Below are positions 26,443 to 34,636 of a DNA stretch of 54,765 nt, piece after piece. The notes under the pieces were generated by a model. It did no database searches, was not told the DNA's origin, and worked only from the letters and a program-made list of their open reading frames with translations. The position numbers and the translations under genes are program-made. Source of the stretch: an uncultured Burkholderiales bacterium (GTDB lineage Bacteria; Pseudomonadota; Gammaproteobacteria; Burkholderiales; Burkholderiaceae_C); assembly GCA_903871545.1 (NCBI GenBank), contig CAIQHG010000004.1:1-54765 (forward strand), in the 5' to 3' direction. Position 1 is the first letter of the stretch, and the number at the start of each line of letters is the position of its first letter.

Positions 26443-26793
26443 ATGATCAAAATTTCTGCTTTATTAGTTTCTTTATCTTTAGCACTTTCGCCTGCGGCTT
26501 TTGCACAATCTGGCGCCGGCAACGGTGGATCTAGCAGCGGAGCAAGTGGTAGTGCTGGCGGTAGTGCTGGCGGTAGCGCTGGAGCTGGTGGTGCGGGAGC
26601 AGGTGGTGCTGGAGCTGGAGCAGCAGGCGCAGGAGCCGCTGGTGCCGGTGCAGCAGGCGCCGCTGCAGCAGCAGCTGGTGCAGTTTCAGCTGGTGTTATT
26701 GCCGCAGGTGTTGCTGCTGTAGCAGTTGCAGCCTCAGTTGCAGCTAACAAGAGCTCATCAGCTACAACTACAACGACTACGACTACCAAGTAA
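26443..26793 (+). CDS. GfcA-like Gly/Ala/Thr-rich exported protein
   Basis: Small exported protein of unknown activity. A signal peptide (MIKISALLVSLSLALSPAAFAQ) precedes about 45 residues of almost pure Gly/Ala/Ser arranged as AGGSAGG and AGAAGAG repeats, silk-like. A hydrophobic stretch follows (AVSAGVIAAGVAAVAVAASVAA, about 80-100), then NKSSSATTTTTTTTK. This order (signal, low-complexity, one span, Thr-rich tail with a final basic residue) recalls E. coli GfcA/YmcD of the group 4 capsule operon as I remember it. Its position directly after export, chain-length and transferase genes supports a role in the surface polysaccharide. Strong terminator follows at 26811. Possible roles: membrane-anchored adaptor, or a glycosylation target on its Thr tail. 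Confidence 0.72.
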   Translation: MIKISALLVSLSLALSPAAFAQSGAGNGGSSSGASGSAGGSAGGSAGAGGAGAGGAGAGAAGAGAAGAGAAGAAAAAAGAVSAGVIAAGVAAVAVAASVAANKSSSATTTTTTTTK

Positions 26794-26810
26794 TCTTAGA
26801 TACGTTATGA

Positions 26811-26842
26811 ATTAAAAAAGCGCCTTTAGGCGCTTTTTTAAT
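26811..26842. terminator. Strong bidirectional intrinsic terminator
   Basis: A 14-bp perfect inverted repeat, ATTAAAAAAGCGCC and GGCGCTTTTTTAAT, encloses a TTTA loop. It provides a G/C stem and T-run on both strands, between the GfcA-like gene (plus) and the thiolase gene (minus). Confidence 0.95.
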
Positions 26843-26898
26843 GTGCTTCATCGGTACTGAAACTGTATTTAAATTCTTTGAAAGAAGAACTACAAAAT

Positions 26899-28101
26899 TT
26901 ATACTCGCTCAATAATTAGAGCAATCCCCTGACCCACACCTATACACATCGTGCAAAGTGCATATCTACCTTTGATTTTGTGTAACTGATTAGTGGCAGT
27001 CATCACCAACCTGGCTCCGCTGGCGCCTAAGGGGTGGCCAAGTGCAATAGCACCCCCGTTAGGATTAACTCTTTGGTCATCGTCTTGCAGGCCAAGCATT
27101 CTCAAGACGGCTAAGCCCTGTGCAGCAAATGCTTCGTTGAGTTCAATGACGTCCATTTGTGCCAACTTCAAACCCGTCAAAGACAAGACCTTTTCTGTAG
27201 CAGGTGCAGGACCGATTCCCATAATTCTGGGGGGTACGCCGGCAACTGCCATACCAACAACCCGGGCTCTGGGGGTTAGATGGTTTTGCACAGCGCCCGC
27301 TTGAGTGGCCAGTATGAGCGCACAAGCACCATCATTAACGCCGCTTGCGTTGCCAGCCGTAACTGTTCCCTGAGGGCTCACAACCCCTTTTAACTTGGCT
27401 AAAGACTCCCCTGTGGTCTCCCTTGGATGCTCGTCTTTGCTTACCACCAAAGGGTCGCCCTTTTTTTGAGCAATCGTAACCGAGCAAATCTCCTCATCAA
27501 AGAATCCCGCCTTTTGAGCGGCTACAGCCTTGAGTTGACTGGAGAGTGCCAATTGGTCCTGAGCTACTCTGGAGATGTTGTACTGCGTCGCCACATTCTC
27601 AGCCGTCTCAGGCATTGAATCAACTCCGTAGAGTTGTTTCATCAGCGGATTGATGAACCGCCATCCAATTGTTGTGTCATAAACAGCGTTATTTCTGCTA
27701 AAGGCTGAATCAGCCTTAGGCATCACAAATGGGGCTCTGCTCATGCTCTCCACGCCACCGGCGATCACCAAGGATCCTTCTCCAGAGCGAATCGCCTGTG
27801 CTGCTATTCCTACCGCATTAAGTCCTGACCCGCAAAGCCTATTTATGGTCGCGCCGGGGACCTCAAACGGCAGCCCTGCTAGAAGACTAGACATGTGGGC
27901 CACGTTTCTGTTGTCCTCACCCGCTTGATTGGCGCACCCGTAAATTACGTCGTTAAGGCTTTGCCAATCCACATTAGGGTTTCTTTGCATCAAAGCCTTG
28001 ATGGGCACAGCGCCCAAATCATCAGTCCTCACGCTGCTGAGGGAGCCGGCGTACCTGCCGAAAGGTGTGCGTTGGGCATCACAAATAAAAGCGTCAATCA
28101 T
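26899..28101 (-). CDS. Acetyl-CoA acyltransferase, 3-oxoadipyl-CoA thiolase type
   Basis: Cleaves a 3-oxoacyl-CoA with CoA in the cytosol; sequence context favours the PcaF/PaaJ branch. The catalytic nucleophile Cys is in INRLCGSGLNAVG, the general-base His in GHPLGASGAR and the second Cys in CTMCIGVGQG. The MPKADSAFSRN, DSMPETAENVA and GYGVDSM-like segments are typical of PcaF. Length 400 is normal. It stands alone between a terminator and the divergent DUF1841 gene; no other beta-ketoadipate genes are nearby, so a general acetyl-CoA acetyltransferase (PhaA/AtoB) remains possible. It starts ATG 28101, 116 bp from the divergent gene, implying back-to-back promoters. Confidence 0.85.
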   Translation of the reverse strand: MIDAFICDAQRTPFGRYAGSLSSVRTDDLGAVPIKALMQRNPNVDWQSLNDVIYGCANQAGEDNRNVAHMSSLLAGLPFEVPGATINRLCGSGLNAVGIAAQAIRSGEGSLVIAGGVESMSRAPFVMPKADSAFSRNNAVYDTTIGWRFINPLMKQLYGVDSMPETAENVATQYNISRVAQDQLALSSQLKAVAAQKAGFFDEEICSVTIAQKKGDPLVVSKDEHPRETTGESLAKLKGVVSPQGTVTAGNASGVNDGACALILATQAGAVQNHLTPRARVVGMAVAGVPPRIMGIGPAPATEKVLSLTGLKLAQMDVIELNEAFAAQGLAVLRMLGLQDDDQRVNPNGGAIALGHPLGASGARLVMTATNQLHKIKGRYALCTMCIGVGQGIALIIERV

Positions 28102-28217
28102 GGCAAAATCTCAGATAAAAATGTATTGTCAACCAAACAAATTTCACAGTATATTGATTCGGTCATTATCCCCCATGGGCGGGGTATTCAACTAAAAGTA
28201 AGAGCAAAATTCCCCTT

Positions 28218-28652
28218 ATGTTTACCCCCAGTCAAGACGATGTAAGACGCTTCTTTTGTTCCGTCTACGCAAAAACAGTATCCCAGAGAGTAACCGATTC
28301 CCTTGAGACATTGGCAGCGGGTTGGGTCCAGGAACATCCCCAATATCATGAGAGTTTAGCCAACGAACAGATTGCTTTATCAACGGATTTCAACGCTCAA
28401 AGCCCAACCGAAAATCCTTTCTTACACTTATCAATGCATCTATCCATTAGTGAGCAATGCTCAATAGATCAACCAAGGGGCATCCGACAAGCTGTGGAGC
28501 TTTTGAGCTCAAGGAGAGGTGATTTACACCACGCACACCACGAGGTAATGGAGTGCTTAGGCACGATGCTTTGGGAGAGTCAAAGAAGCGGACGCCCACC
28601 CGATGGGCAAGCGTATATTGACGCTGTGCAGCGAAGAGCAACTAAAGATTAG
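28218..28652 (+). CDS. DUF1841 family protein
   Basis: Function unknown. The 144 residues match the DUF1841 pattern: an N-terminal RRFFCSVYAK, central NPFLHLSMHLSISEQCSIDQPRGIRQ and the HHAHHEVMECLGTMLWESQRSGRPPDGQAYIDAVQRR C-terminal block. The central and C-terminal histidine clusters could bind metal; this is inference. There is no signal peptide, so it should be cytosolic. The gene converges with cytochrome c4 (79-bp gap), an arrangement I know from other betaproteobacteria, and shares a 116-bp divergent spacer with the thiolase gene. Confidence 0.85.
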   Translation: MFTPSQDDVRRFFCSVYAKTVSQRVTDSLETLAAGWVQEHPQYHESLANEQIALSTDFNAQSPTENPFLHLSMHLSISEQCSIDQPRGIRQAVELLSSRRGDLHHAHHEVMECLGTMLWESQRSGRPPDGQAYIDAVQRRATKD

Positions 28653-28730
28653 CAGCCAGATACCTTTAAAGCTCTTAAACTAAAAATTGCGGGACTAAAT
28701 TACCCGAGCAAGCTTGAGAGCGAAGCGAAA

Positions 28731-29393
28731 TTATCTGAATTTTGACTGAGCAACCGTCTTAATTTCACCTTGTTGGCTACCCACATACTGAGCAAGCATC
28801 TTTAATTCGTCATTACTAAATTGTTTAGCTACGCCGCTCATCACGGCGTTATTTCTACCCCAAGAAGGCTGAATGCCTAATTTATAGGACTTGAGAGCCA
28901 CAAACAGATAGTCCCAGTTTTGCCCGGCAATTTTAGGATAACTTGGATCCAAAGGTTTATTGAAATTAGAACCATGGCAAGAGGTGCAAGCACCCTTTTG
29001 AATCAAGGCAGCAACCTCAGGCTGCGCAACAGAGGGATCATCTGAGAGTTTGAGGCCCTCATCTTTACCTAAAAGGGAGTAATAAGCTGCAACGTCTGCA
29101 ATGTCTTGATCGGTCATGGAAACCGCTATACCGTGCATTGTTGGGTGACGACGATCCCCTTTTTTGTAGGCATTTAAGGCAGAGGCAATATATTTGGCAC
29201 CCTGGCCAGCTATTTTGGGGACTTTGTAAACTTGAGGGAAACTGGCCTGGTAGCCAGCGATACCGTGGCATCCAATGCACATAGAGATTTTTTGCTCACC
29301 GTTTTGCGGGTTCCCTTGAATTTCGTCTGCACAAACAAACGTGCTTGAGGCAAAAATAATGGATGCGGTGAAGGTGGATATTAAGAATTTCAT
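28731..29393 (-). CDS. Cytochrome c4 (dihaem)
   Basis: Periplasmic electron carrier to terminal oxidases. Signal peptide (MKFLISTFTASIIFASSTFVCA) then two haem domains with CIGCH (CMCIGCHGIAGYQ) and CTSCH (GACTSCHGSNFNKPL) motifs. Each domain has a distal Met context (PTMHGIAVSMTD, NAVMSGVAKQFS). Length 220 and the symmetrical two-domain layout fit cytochrome c4. Transcribed toward DUF1841 and alone as a unit. Its promoter lies in the 278-bp spacer that also serves MoxR. Confidence 0.93.
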   Translation of the reverse strand: MKFLISTFTASIIFASSTFVCADEIQGNPQNGEQKISMCIGCHGIAGYQASFPQVYKVPKIAGQGAKYIASALNAYKKGDRRHPTMHGIAVSMTDQDIADVAAYYSLLGKDEGLKLSDDPSVAQPEVAALIQKGACTSCHGSNFNKPLDPSYPKIAGQNWDYLFVALKSYKLGIQPSWGRNNAVMSGVAKQFSNDELKMLAQYVGSQQGEIKTVAQSKFR

Positions 29394-29528
29394 TTGTTAG
29401 TAGTCAAAAGAGTACAAAAGCCCGAAGAAAAGCCCGAAGATTTGAGAGCTATTATATCTTTATAGAGGCTAACCCTTAAGTTTGGGGCGTTTTGTAGACT
29501 CCTTTTTTTCGGTCACAAACAGCTCTCG

Positions 29529-29554
29529 CCGATTTTTGCTTTTTTAAAAATCGG
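29529..29554. promoter_or_regulatory. Hairpin in spacer upstream of moxR
   Basis: CCGATTTTT (29529-29537) and AAAAATCGG (29546-29554) form a 9-bp stem with an 8-base loop in the 278-bp divergent spacer. It lies 118 bp before the moxR ATG. It may be a leader hairpin or terminator of an unseen transcript; its T-rich loop makes this uncertain. Confidence 0.3.
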
Positions 29555-29671
29555 TTTCAGCACCTAAGAAGGCCGCTTTAAAGTAGTTCTGCAATCAACT
29601 AAAACGCATTAACTTCGCTCTAGAATGGGCAAAATAACCTTAATTTAGCAACTAAATCCAAAAAACTGATT

Positions 29672-30514
29672 ATGAAATTTACCGGAACTGACCAATACGT
29701 TGCAACGCCTGATTTAATGCTTGCGGTTAATGCAACGATGACCCTTAAAAGACCTTTGCTGATAAAAGGCGAGCCAGGCACAGGTAAAACAATGTTGGCT
29801 GAGGAAGTTGCCCGGGCTTTGTCCCTACCCCTACTGCAGTGGCACATTAAATCCACCACCAAAGCGCAACAAGGTCTTTATGAGTACGACGCAGTTAGTC
29901 GCCTTAGAGACAGTCAACTCGGGGACGCCAGAGTTAAAGACATCCACAACTACATCCTAAAGGGTGTGCTTTGGGAGGCATTCACCGCAGACCAACCCGT
30001 TGCTTTGTTAATCGATGAAATAGATAAGGCCGATATTGAATTTCCAAATGACTTATTGCGTGAACTGGACAAAATGGAGTTTTACTGCTACGAGACCAAG
30101 GAATGGGTCAGGGCTAAAAATCGTCCGCTGGTATTCATCACGTCTAACAACGAGAAAGAGTTGCCAGACGCTTTTTTAAGAAGATGTTTTTTTCACTACA
30201 TACAGTTTCCTGAAGCAAGCACCATGAAAGCCATTGTTGAGGTCCACTACCCCAATTTGAAGAGTGAACTTTTATCCAGCGCATTAAAATCGTTTTATGA
30301 CGTCAGAAATTTACCAGGGTTGAAGAAAAAGCCCTCCACCTCTGAGTTGTTGGACTGGATCAAACTGCTGCTCAGTGAGGACATTGATCCATCCGTGTTG
30401 CACTCAGATGATGATAAAGTGGTCATACCACCATTGCTGGGCGCGCTTTTGAAAAATGAGCAAGACCTCACGCTTTTTCAAAAGTTGGTCTACATGCAAA
30501 GTAGACACCGTTAA
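29672..30514 (+). CDS. MoxR-type AAA+ ATPase
   Basis: AAA+ chaperone that usually works with a VWA-domain partner to insert or activate metallo-enzymes or membrane proteins. Walker A is GEPGTGKT (residues 33-40), Walker B LLIDEIDKAD, sensor-1 VFITSNNEKELPDAFLRR, and the arginine-finger region FLRRCFFHYIQF. Length 280 is typical for the CoxD/MoxR group. The matching CoxE-like VWA gene is at 31362, but a GNAT gene and a tandem-repeat spacer lie between them, unlike the usual tight pair. ATG 29672 has no strong SD. No molybdoenzyme target is in the window. Confidence 0.88.
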   Translation: MKFTGTDQYVATPDLMLAVNATMTLKRPLLIKGEPGTGKTMLAEEVARALSLPLLQWHIKSTTKAQQGLYEYDAVSRLRDSQLGDARVKDIHNYILKGVLWEAFTADQPVALLIDEIDKADIEFPNDLLRELDKMEFYCYETKEWVRAKNRPLVFITSNNEKELPDAFLRRCFFHYIQFPEASTMKAIVEVHYPNLKSELLSSALKSFYDVRNLPGLKKKPSTSELLDWIKLLLSEDIDPSVLHSDDDKVVIPPLLGALLKNEQDLTLFQKLVYMQSRHR

Positions 30515-30570
30515 AAAACCCTAGGCTTAAGGATGCGCTTAAGGATACGCTTATGGATCTGACTTGGCAT

Positions 30571-30630
30571 AAGAACTTCTCCAAGAACTTCTCCAAGAAC
30601 TTCTCCAAGAACTTGTCCAAGAAATTACCC
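30571..30630. repeat. 12-bp tandem repeat in MoxR-GNAT spacer
   Basis: AAGAACTTCTCC occurs at 30571, 30583 and 30595; a fourth (30607) has one change and a fifth is decayed. Further on, CCTTAGAACTTGCCTTAG-like words continue to about 30680. The spacer between MoxR and GNAT (30515-30732) holds no gene. Confidence 0.85.
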
Positions 30631-30732
30631 TAGAGCTTACCTTAGAACTTGCCTTAGCATCCACTTTAGAGCCTGCGTAAACCCTTTGCTTTTAACCCTT
30701 CTACAACAAACCTTTAACCCAACATAACCCGC

Positions 30733-31350
30733 ATGCTGACGCTCCCAAACACCCCAATTGCCTTGGAGGGCGGGCATGTTAAATTAATTCCCTTAACAAT
30801 TGAGCACTGCGCGAGCTTTAAATCCCTTTTACTTACACAATCACTGCACAAGCTTTGGTACACCCATATCCCTAGCGCAGAGCGAGTTGAGGATGAAATT
30901 AAAAGACGACTTGCCTTACAAAGTATCGGCTCAATGATTCCTTTTTCAGTCCTAGACCGGGCAAACAACCAGATCTGTGGAATGACCTCTTTTATGAACA
31001 TCGACGCCAAGAACAGACGAGTTGAGATAGGCTCAACATGGCTTAGTATGTCAGTGCAACGCAGCGCAATCAATACACAGATGAAGTATCTCCAACTGTT
31101 GTACGCCTTTGAGAGTTGGAACTGCATTGCGGTTGAATTTAGAACTCATTTTATGAACCACCAAAGTAAAAAAGCGATCGAGCGCCTTGGTGCGAAACTA
31201 GACGGCGTTTTAAGGAGCCATCAAATCATGCCCAACAAAAGCCTAAGAGACACGTGTGTTTACAGCATCACCCATGCCGAATGGCCCGCAGTAAAGGCGC
31301 ACCTCACACACTTGCAAAATCTTTATACCGATTCATCCTTTGCCTCATAA
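30733..31350 (+). CDS. GNAT acetyltransferase (RimJ/RimL-like)
   Basis: Cytosolic acetyl-CoA-dependent N-acetyltransferase of the Acetyltransf_3 type. The pattern ITIEHCASF..LLLTQSLHKLWYTHIPSAERVEDEI is the usual N-terminal substrate region; NICGMTSFMNIDAKNRRVEIGSTWLS and the AINTQMKYLQLLYAFESW stretch match the core, and HHQSKKAIERLGAKLDGVLRSHQ the C-terminal CoA side. Target unknown. It lies between moxR and the VWA gene; the VWA ATG is 12 bp downstream of its stop, so GNAT and VWA are co-transcribed. Whether it acts on that system is unknown; it may be an insertion into an older moxR-coxE pair. Confidence 0.88.
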   Translation: MLTLPNTPIALEGGHVKLIPLTIEHCASFKSLLLTQSLHKLWYTHIPSAERVEDEIKRRLALQSIGSMIPFSVLDRANNQICGMTSFMNIDAKNRRVEIGSTWLSMSVQRSAINTQMKYLQLLYAFESWNCIAVEFRTHFMNHQSKKAIERLGAKLDGVLRSHQIMPNKSLRDTCVYSITHAEWPAVKAHLTHLQNLYTDSSFAS

Positions 31351-31361
31351 GGGATATATAC

Positions 31362-32585
31362 ATGCTAATTGATTTTTTTTACACGCTTAGAAACGCTCAA
31401 CTGCCCGTTTCTGTATCTGAATATTTAACACTACTTAAAGCACTACAAGAGGGCGTTGTTGGACCCCTTCGCAACAATTCATTGGGCACCCAGGGTACTG
31501 ATAATGCTCACCAAGGCTACAGCATAGATGATTTTTATTTTTTAAGCCGCATGTCTTTAATCAAAGATGAACGCCACTACGACAAATTTGACCGCGCGTT
31601 TGCCTCCTACTTTAAGGGGGTTCAGTTTGTTGGAGAGTTGATGAGTACAGTGCCGCTTGACTGGGTAAAAAAAGCGCTTGAGAAAGAATTCACTCCTGAA
31701 CAACTCGCCGCCATTCAAAAAATGGGTTGGGATGAGCTGATGCAAACTCTGAAAAAACGTTTACAAGAGCAAAAAGAGAGGCACGAAGGCGGCAGTAAAT
31801 GGATTGGAACGGGGGGCACCTCACCCTTTGGCAACGCGGGTGCAAATCCCCAGGGTGTTCGAATTGGAGGACAAAGTCAAAATAAAAGTGCGGTCAAAGT
31901 CTGGGAGCAAAGACAGTACAAGGACTATGATGACACTGTTGAGCTAGGCACTAGGAATATAAAGGTGGCCCTTCGCAGGCTCAGGCGCTTTGCACGCGAG
32001 GGCGCGCAAGAGGAACTAGACATTGATGACACAATTAGATCAACTGCGGTGAACGCGGGATATTTGGACATCAAAATGGTTCCAGAAAGGCACAACAACG
32101 TCAAAGTTCTGCTTTTAATGGACATTGGTGGGACGATGGATGAGCATGTTAGCCGGGTGGAGGAATTGTTTTCGGCAGTGAAAACAGAGTTCAAACACCT
32201 GGAGTTTTTTTATTTTCATAACTGCGTTTACGACTTTTTATGGAAAAACAATAAACGCCGTTATGCAGAAAAGTTTCCGACTTGGGACATAATTCGCAAA
32301 TACAACAAAGATCACAAACTAATATTTGTTGGCGATGCCACCATGAGCCCTTATGAAATTGTTCAACCCGGGGGCAGTGTGGAGTACAACAACGAGGAAC
32401 CCGGAGCTACTTGGTTGCAAAGGCTGACCCACGCATACCCTAAGTTTGCCTGGATAAATCCCGAGCCTCAAGGGGTTTGGCAATACAGGCAAAGCGTCTC
32501 CATGATTCAAGAATTAATGGGACAAAAAATGTATCCTCTTAACCTAAGAGGACTGGAAGAGGCGATGCGTTCCCTAAGTAAATAA
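31362..32585 (+). CDS. CoxE-like VWA-domain protein
   Basis: Partner of the MoxR ATPase. I start at ATG 31362 (MLIDFFYTLRNAQLPV), a family-typical N terminus, 12 bp after the GNAT stop; the longer frame overlaps GNAT and is rejected. Residues 1-180 match the CoxE N-terminal region (SVSEYLTLLKAL). A von Willebrand A domain follows, with LLLMDIGGTMDEHV as the MIDAS region; the usual D-x-S-x-S reads D-I-G-G-T, so metal binding may be altered. IFVGDATMSPYEI and RLTHAYPKFAWINPEP are typical of the family. Length 407 fits. The central segment contains a Gly-rich linker (SKWIGTGGTSPFGNAG). Target of the MoxR-VWA pair unknown. Confidence 0.87.
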   Translation: MLIDFFYTLRNAQLPVSVSEYLTLLKALQEGVVGPLRNNSLGTQGTDNAHQGYSIDDFYFLSRMSLIKDERHYDKFDRAFASYFKGVQFVGELMSTVPLDWVKKALEKEFTPEQLAAIQKMGWDELMQTLKKRLQEQKERHEGGSKWIGTGGTSPFGNAGANPQGVRIGGQSQNKSAVKVWEQRQYKDYDDTVELGTRNIKVALRRLRRFAREGAQEELDIDDTIRSTAVNAGYLDIKMVPERHNNVKVLLLMDIGGTMDEHVSRVEELFSAVKTEFKHLEFFYFHNCVYDFLWKNNKRRYAEKFPTWDIIRKYNKDHKLIFVGDATMSPYEIVQPGGSVEYNNEEPGATWLQRLTHAYPKFAWINPEPQGVWQYRQSVSMIQELMGQKMYPLNLRGLEEAMRSLSK

Positions 32586-32823
32586 AAATCCAAGCAAAAA
32601 ATTTCTACGCCGGTTAAGTTTATTCTGTGCATGGGAGATAATACCCTGTGGCTTTTAACTGATCTGAGCATAAATAATCGTACCCAACGTACCCAACAAA
32701 AGCAGGGGTGGTACTTTTCTTTATAAACTCTCCTTAATCCTGTGATTTTTTTACAAACGCCGTAAAAGAGCCAAAATAATTCTAAAACGCAGTTCTATTC
32801 ACGATTTGTAAGTTCTTACTCAA
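32586..32823. other. Spacer before tRNA-Arg
   Basis: This 238-bp AT-rich stretch has a direct repeat (CGTACCCAA twice near 32680) and no ORF worth reporting. It must carry the tRNA-Arg promoter. Confidence 0.4.
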
Positions 32824-32898
32824 CTCGCCGTAGCACAATGGATAGTGCACATGCCTCCTAAGCGTGGGATACAGGTTCGATTCCTGTCGGCGGGACCA
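32824..32898 (+). tRNA. tRNA-Arg (anticodon CCT)
   Basis: Acceptor CTCGCCG pairs with CGGCGGG (one G-T pair), followed by A and CCA. D arm GCAC/GTGC, anticodon stem CATGC/GCGTG around loop CTCCTAA (anticodon CCT) and T arm ACAGG/CCTGT are all intact. Confidence 0.93.
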
Positions 32899-33091
32899 AA
32901 AGCTATTTAATTCCATATTCTTGATGTCCGCTCTGGAATATCAAAATGATAATGTTAAATTGGTAACAGTATATTGACGGTACCAGTTTAGCTATCACCC
33001 CATAAATAGGAGTATTGCTTTTATAATAATCAAGCATGATTGTTGTTCAACTCCCCTTTGCCTAACACGAGCCCTTTCTTGGTAATTTTCA

Positions 33092-34636
33092 ATGAGTTAT
33101 GACGCTTTTAGCACTGCCCTAAAGACCCTCACTCCACTCAAGGAGCCTTCAAAATACAGTATTTTGTGCGTTGACGATGAAGCCAACATTTTGACTTCGC
33201 TTCGAAGAATGTTTAGCTTAATTGGCTACAACGTCACAACGGCTGAGAGCGGGGCTCAAGGACTAGAGATTTTGGCGAAAACCTCCTTTGACGTCATCAT
33301 CTCTGATATGCGCATGCCCGGTATGGACGGGGCACAGTTTTTTGAATCTGTAAGAGCCAGTTGGCCGGAACCAGTAAGAATACTTTTAACCGGTAACTCA
33401 GAGGTAAGTAGCGCGATCGCTGGTGTCAACCAAGGCGAGATATATCGCTTCGTAACAAAGCCTTGGGTAGATGAGGATCTTTGTGCAACGATCAAATCCG
33501 CTCTTGAATATGCACAACTCAGGCGGGAGCGTTTTGAGCTCCTTGAGCGCACCCGCTTGCATAACGTGCAACTTGAGGAACGTATCAATGAAAGGACTCA
33601 AGATTTAAGCGAGGCGAACATTAAATTGCGCGCCTCCTACGTGTCTTCGATTAAAGCGTTTTCTAATCTTCTGCGCTTGAGACAACCCAGCCTCCTTATG
33701 CACTCGCGCAGAGTTGCATCCATCGGCATGGAGATCGCGAAGTTAGCCGATTTTGATGAAAAAGGTGTTCAAGAAGTTTACATTGCAGGGTTGCTGCACG
33801 ATATTGGCAAAATAGGACTCAGTGACAGGGTTCTCAGAACCCATAGCTCAGAGCTTCCGATCAGCGATCTTGACCTATATAGAAGTCACCCTGTTTTAGG
33901 TGCAACCTTTTTAGAGTCACTAGATGACATGGGTGGGATTGCCGCCATGATTCGCTCGCACCATGAACGCTTTGATGGCAAGGGGTACCCCGATGGACTG
34001 AAGGGCGACTCTATTGCGGCGGGTGCGAAAATTCTCTGTATCGTTGAGGCCTATGAGGAACTCAAGTCCGGCGAAGCAAGCAAAGAAGCTTTGACGCCCG
34101 AGAAAGCAAAAAAAGCTATTGCCGCATTAAGTGGGAAGTATTTTTGTCCAGATATGGTCAAGCACTTTTTACAAGCCATTGAGCAAGGTGCTGACTCTTT
34201 TGAGACCGCACCGCACTCAGAGCGAACACAAGACTCTAGCCAAAATTTGATAAGCAATGAGTTATCCGAAAATAACTCAGATTTTCAGCTCGAGGACCAG
34301 GCTCAAACCCTTGCGCTTCCCTCTTATCCGGCAAGTAACGCTCAAGAAGGCGATGAAGCTATTTCGCAAGGCGCTGTAACCCCTACTAAATTGCCTGCAA
34401 AGTCTAAAGTCGGAACTGATCTACCCTCGGGCCCCAAATATGCTGAATTTGATGCTTTCATTAAAAATCATCCCAACGCCGAGGTGAAAGATTTGCGGGA
34501 CGATCCTAATGGGTTTTTATGGGTCTTCGAGGGCATGAAAAGGTATAACGAGGAAGATAAATTGGGGGAGTGGTTAAAGAAAAAGAAATTCGTTTGGTCA
34601 GATAACGAAAAGGGCTGGTATTTCCCAATTATCTAA
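33092..34636 (+). CDS. REC-HD-GYP response regulator with C-terminal extra module
   Basis: RpfG-type regulator predicted to break down c-di-GMP when phosphorylated. Receiver residues 23-145: D28/D29, phospho-acceptor D72 (ISDMRMPGMDG), T100, K123 (VTKPWVDED). A short coiled coil follows, then an HD-GYP domain with HDIGKIGLSDRVL, HHERFDGKGYPDGL and the intact GYP. Unusually, about 130 further residues follow: an acidic low-complexity linker and a final module (about 447-514) ending LGEWLKKKKFVWSDNEKGWYFPII, rich in Trp, Lys and Asp, which I do not recognise. Its paralogue at 36224 lacks it. Its stop overlaps the convergent MFS stop by 2 bases. No cognate kinase adjacent. Confidence 0.9.
   Translation: MSYDAFSTALKTLTPLKEPSKYSILCVDDEANILTSLRRMFSLIGYNVTTAESGAQGLEILAKTSFDVIISDMRMPGMDGAQFFESVRASWPEPVRILLTGNSEVSSAIAGVNQGEIYRFVTKPWVDEDLCATIKSALEYAQLRRERFELLERTRLHNVQLEERINERTQDLSEANIKLRASYVSSIKAFSNLLRLRQPSLLMHSRRVASIGMEIAKLADFDEKGVQEVYIAGLLHDIGKIGLSDRVLRTHSSELPISDLDLYRSHPVLGATFLESLDDMGGIAAMIRSHHERFDGKGYPDGLKGDSIAAGAKILCIVEAYEELKSGEASKEALTPEKAKKAIAALSGKYFCPDMVKHFLQAIEQGADSFETAPHSERTQDSSQNLISNELSENNSDFQLEDQAQTLALPSYPASNAQEGDEAISQGAVTPTKLPAKSKVGTDLPSGPKYAEFDAFIKNHPNAEVKDLRDDPNGFLWVFEGMKRYNEEDKLGEWLKKKKFVWSDNEKGWYFPII

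Noticed and set aside
26557..26576. Two GGCGGTAG words resembling the ops/JUMPstart element
   Set aside because: They are Gly-Gly-Ser codons in the GfcA-like gene, not upstream of it. A third (48407-48414) sits far from any polysaccharide gene.
26418..26789. 123-residue Ala/Pro-rich minus ORF opposite the GfcA-like gene
   Set aside because: Mirror image of the Gly/Ala repeat coding strand; no start context and no domain.
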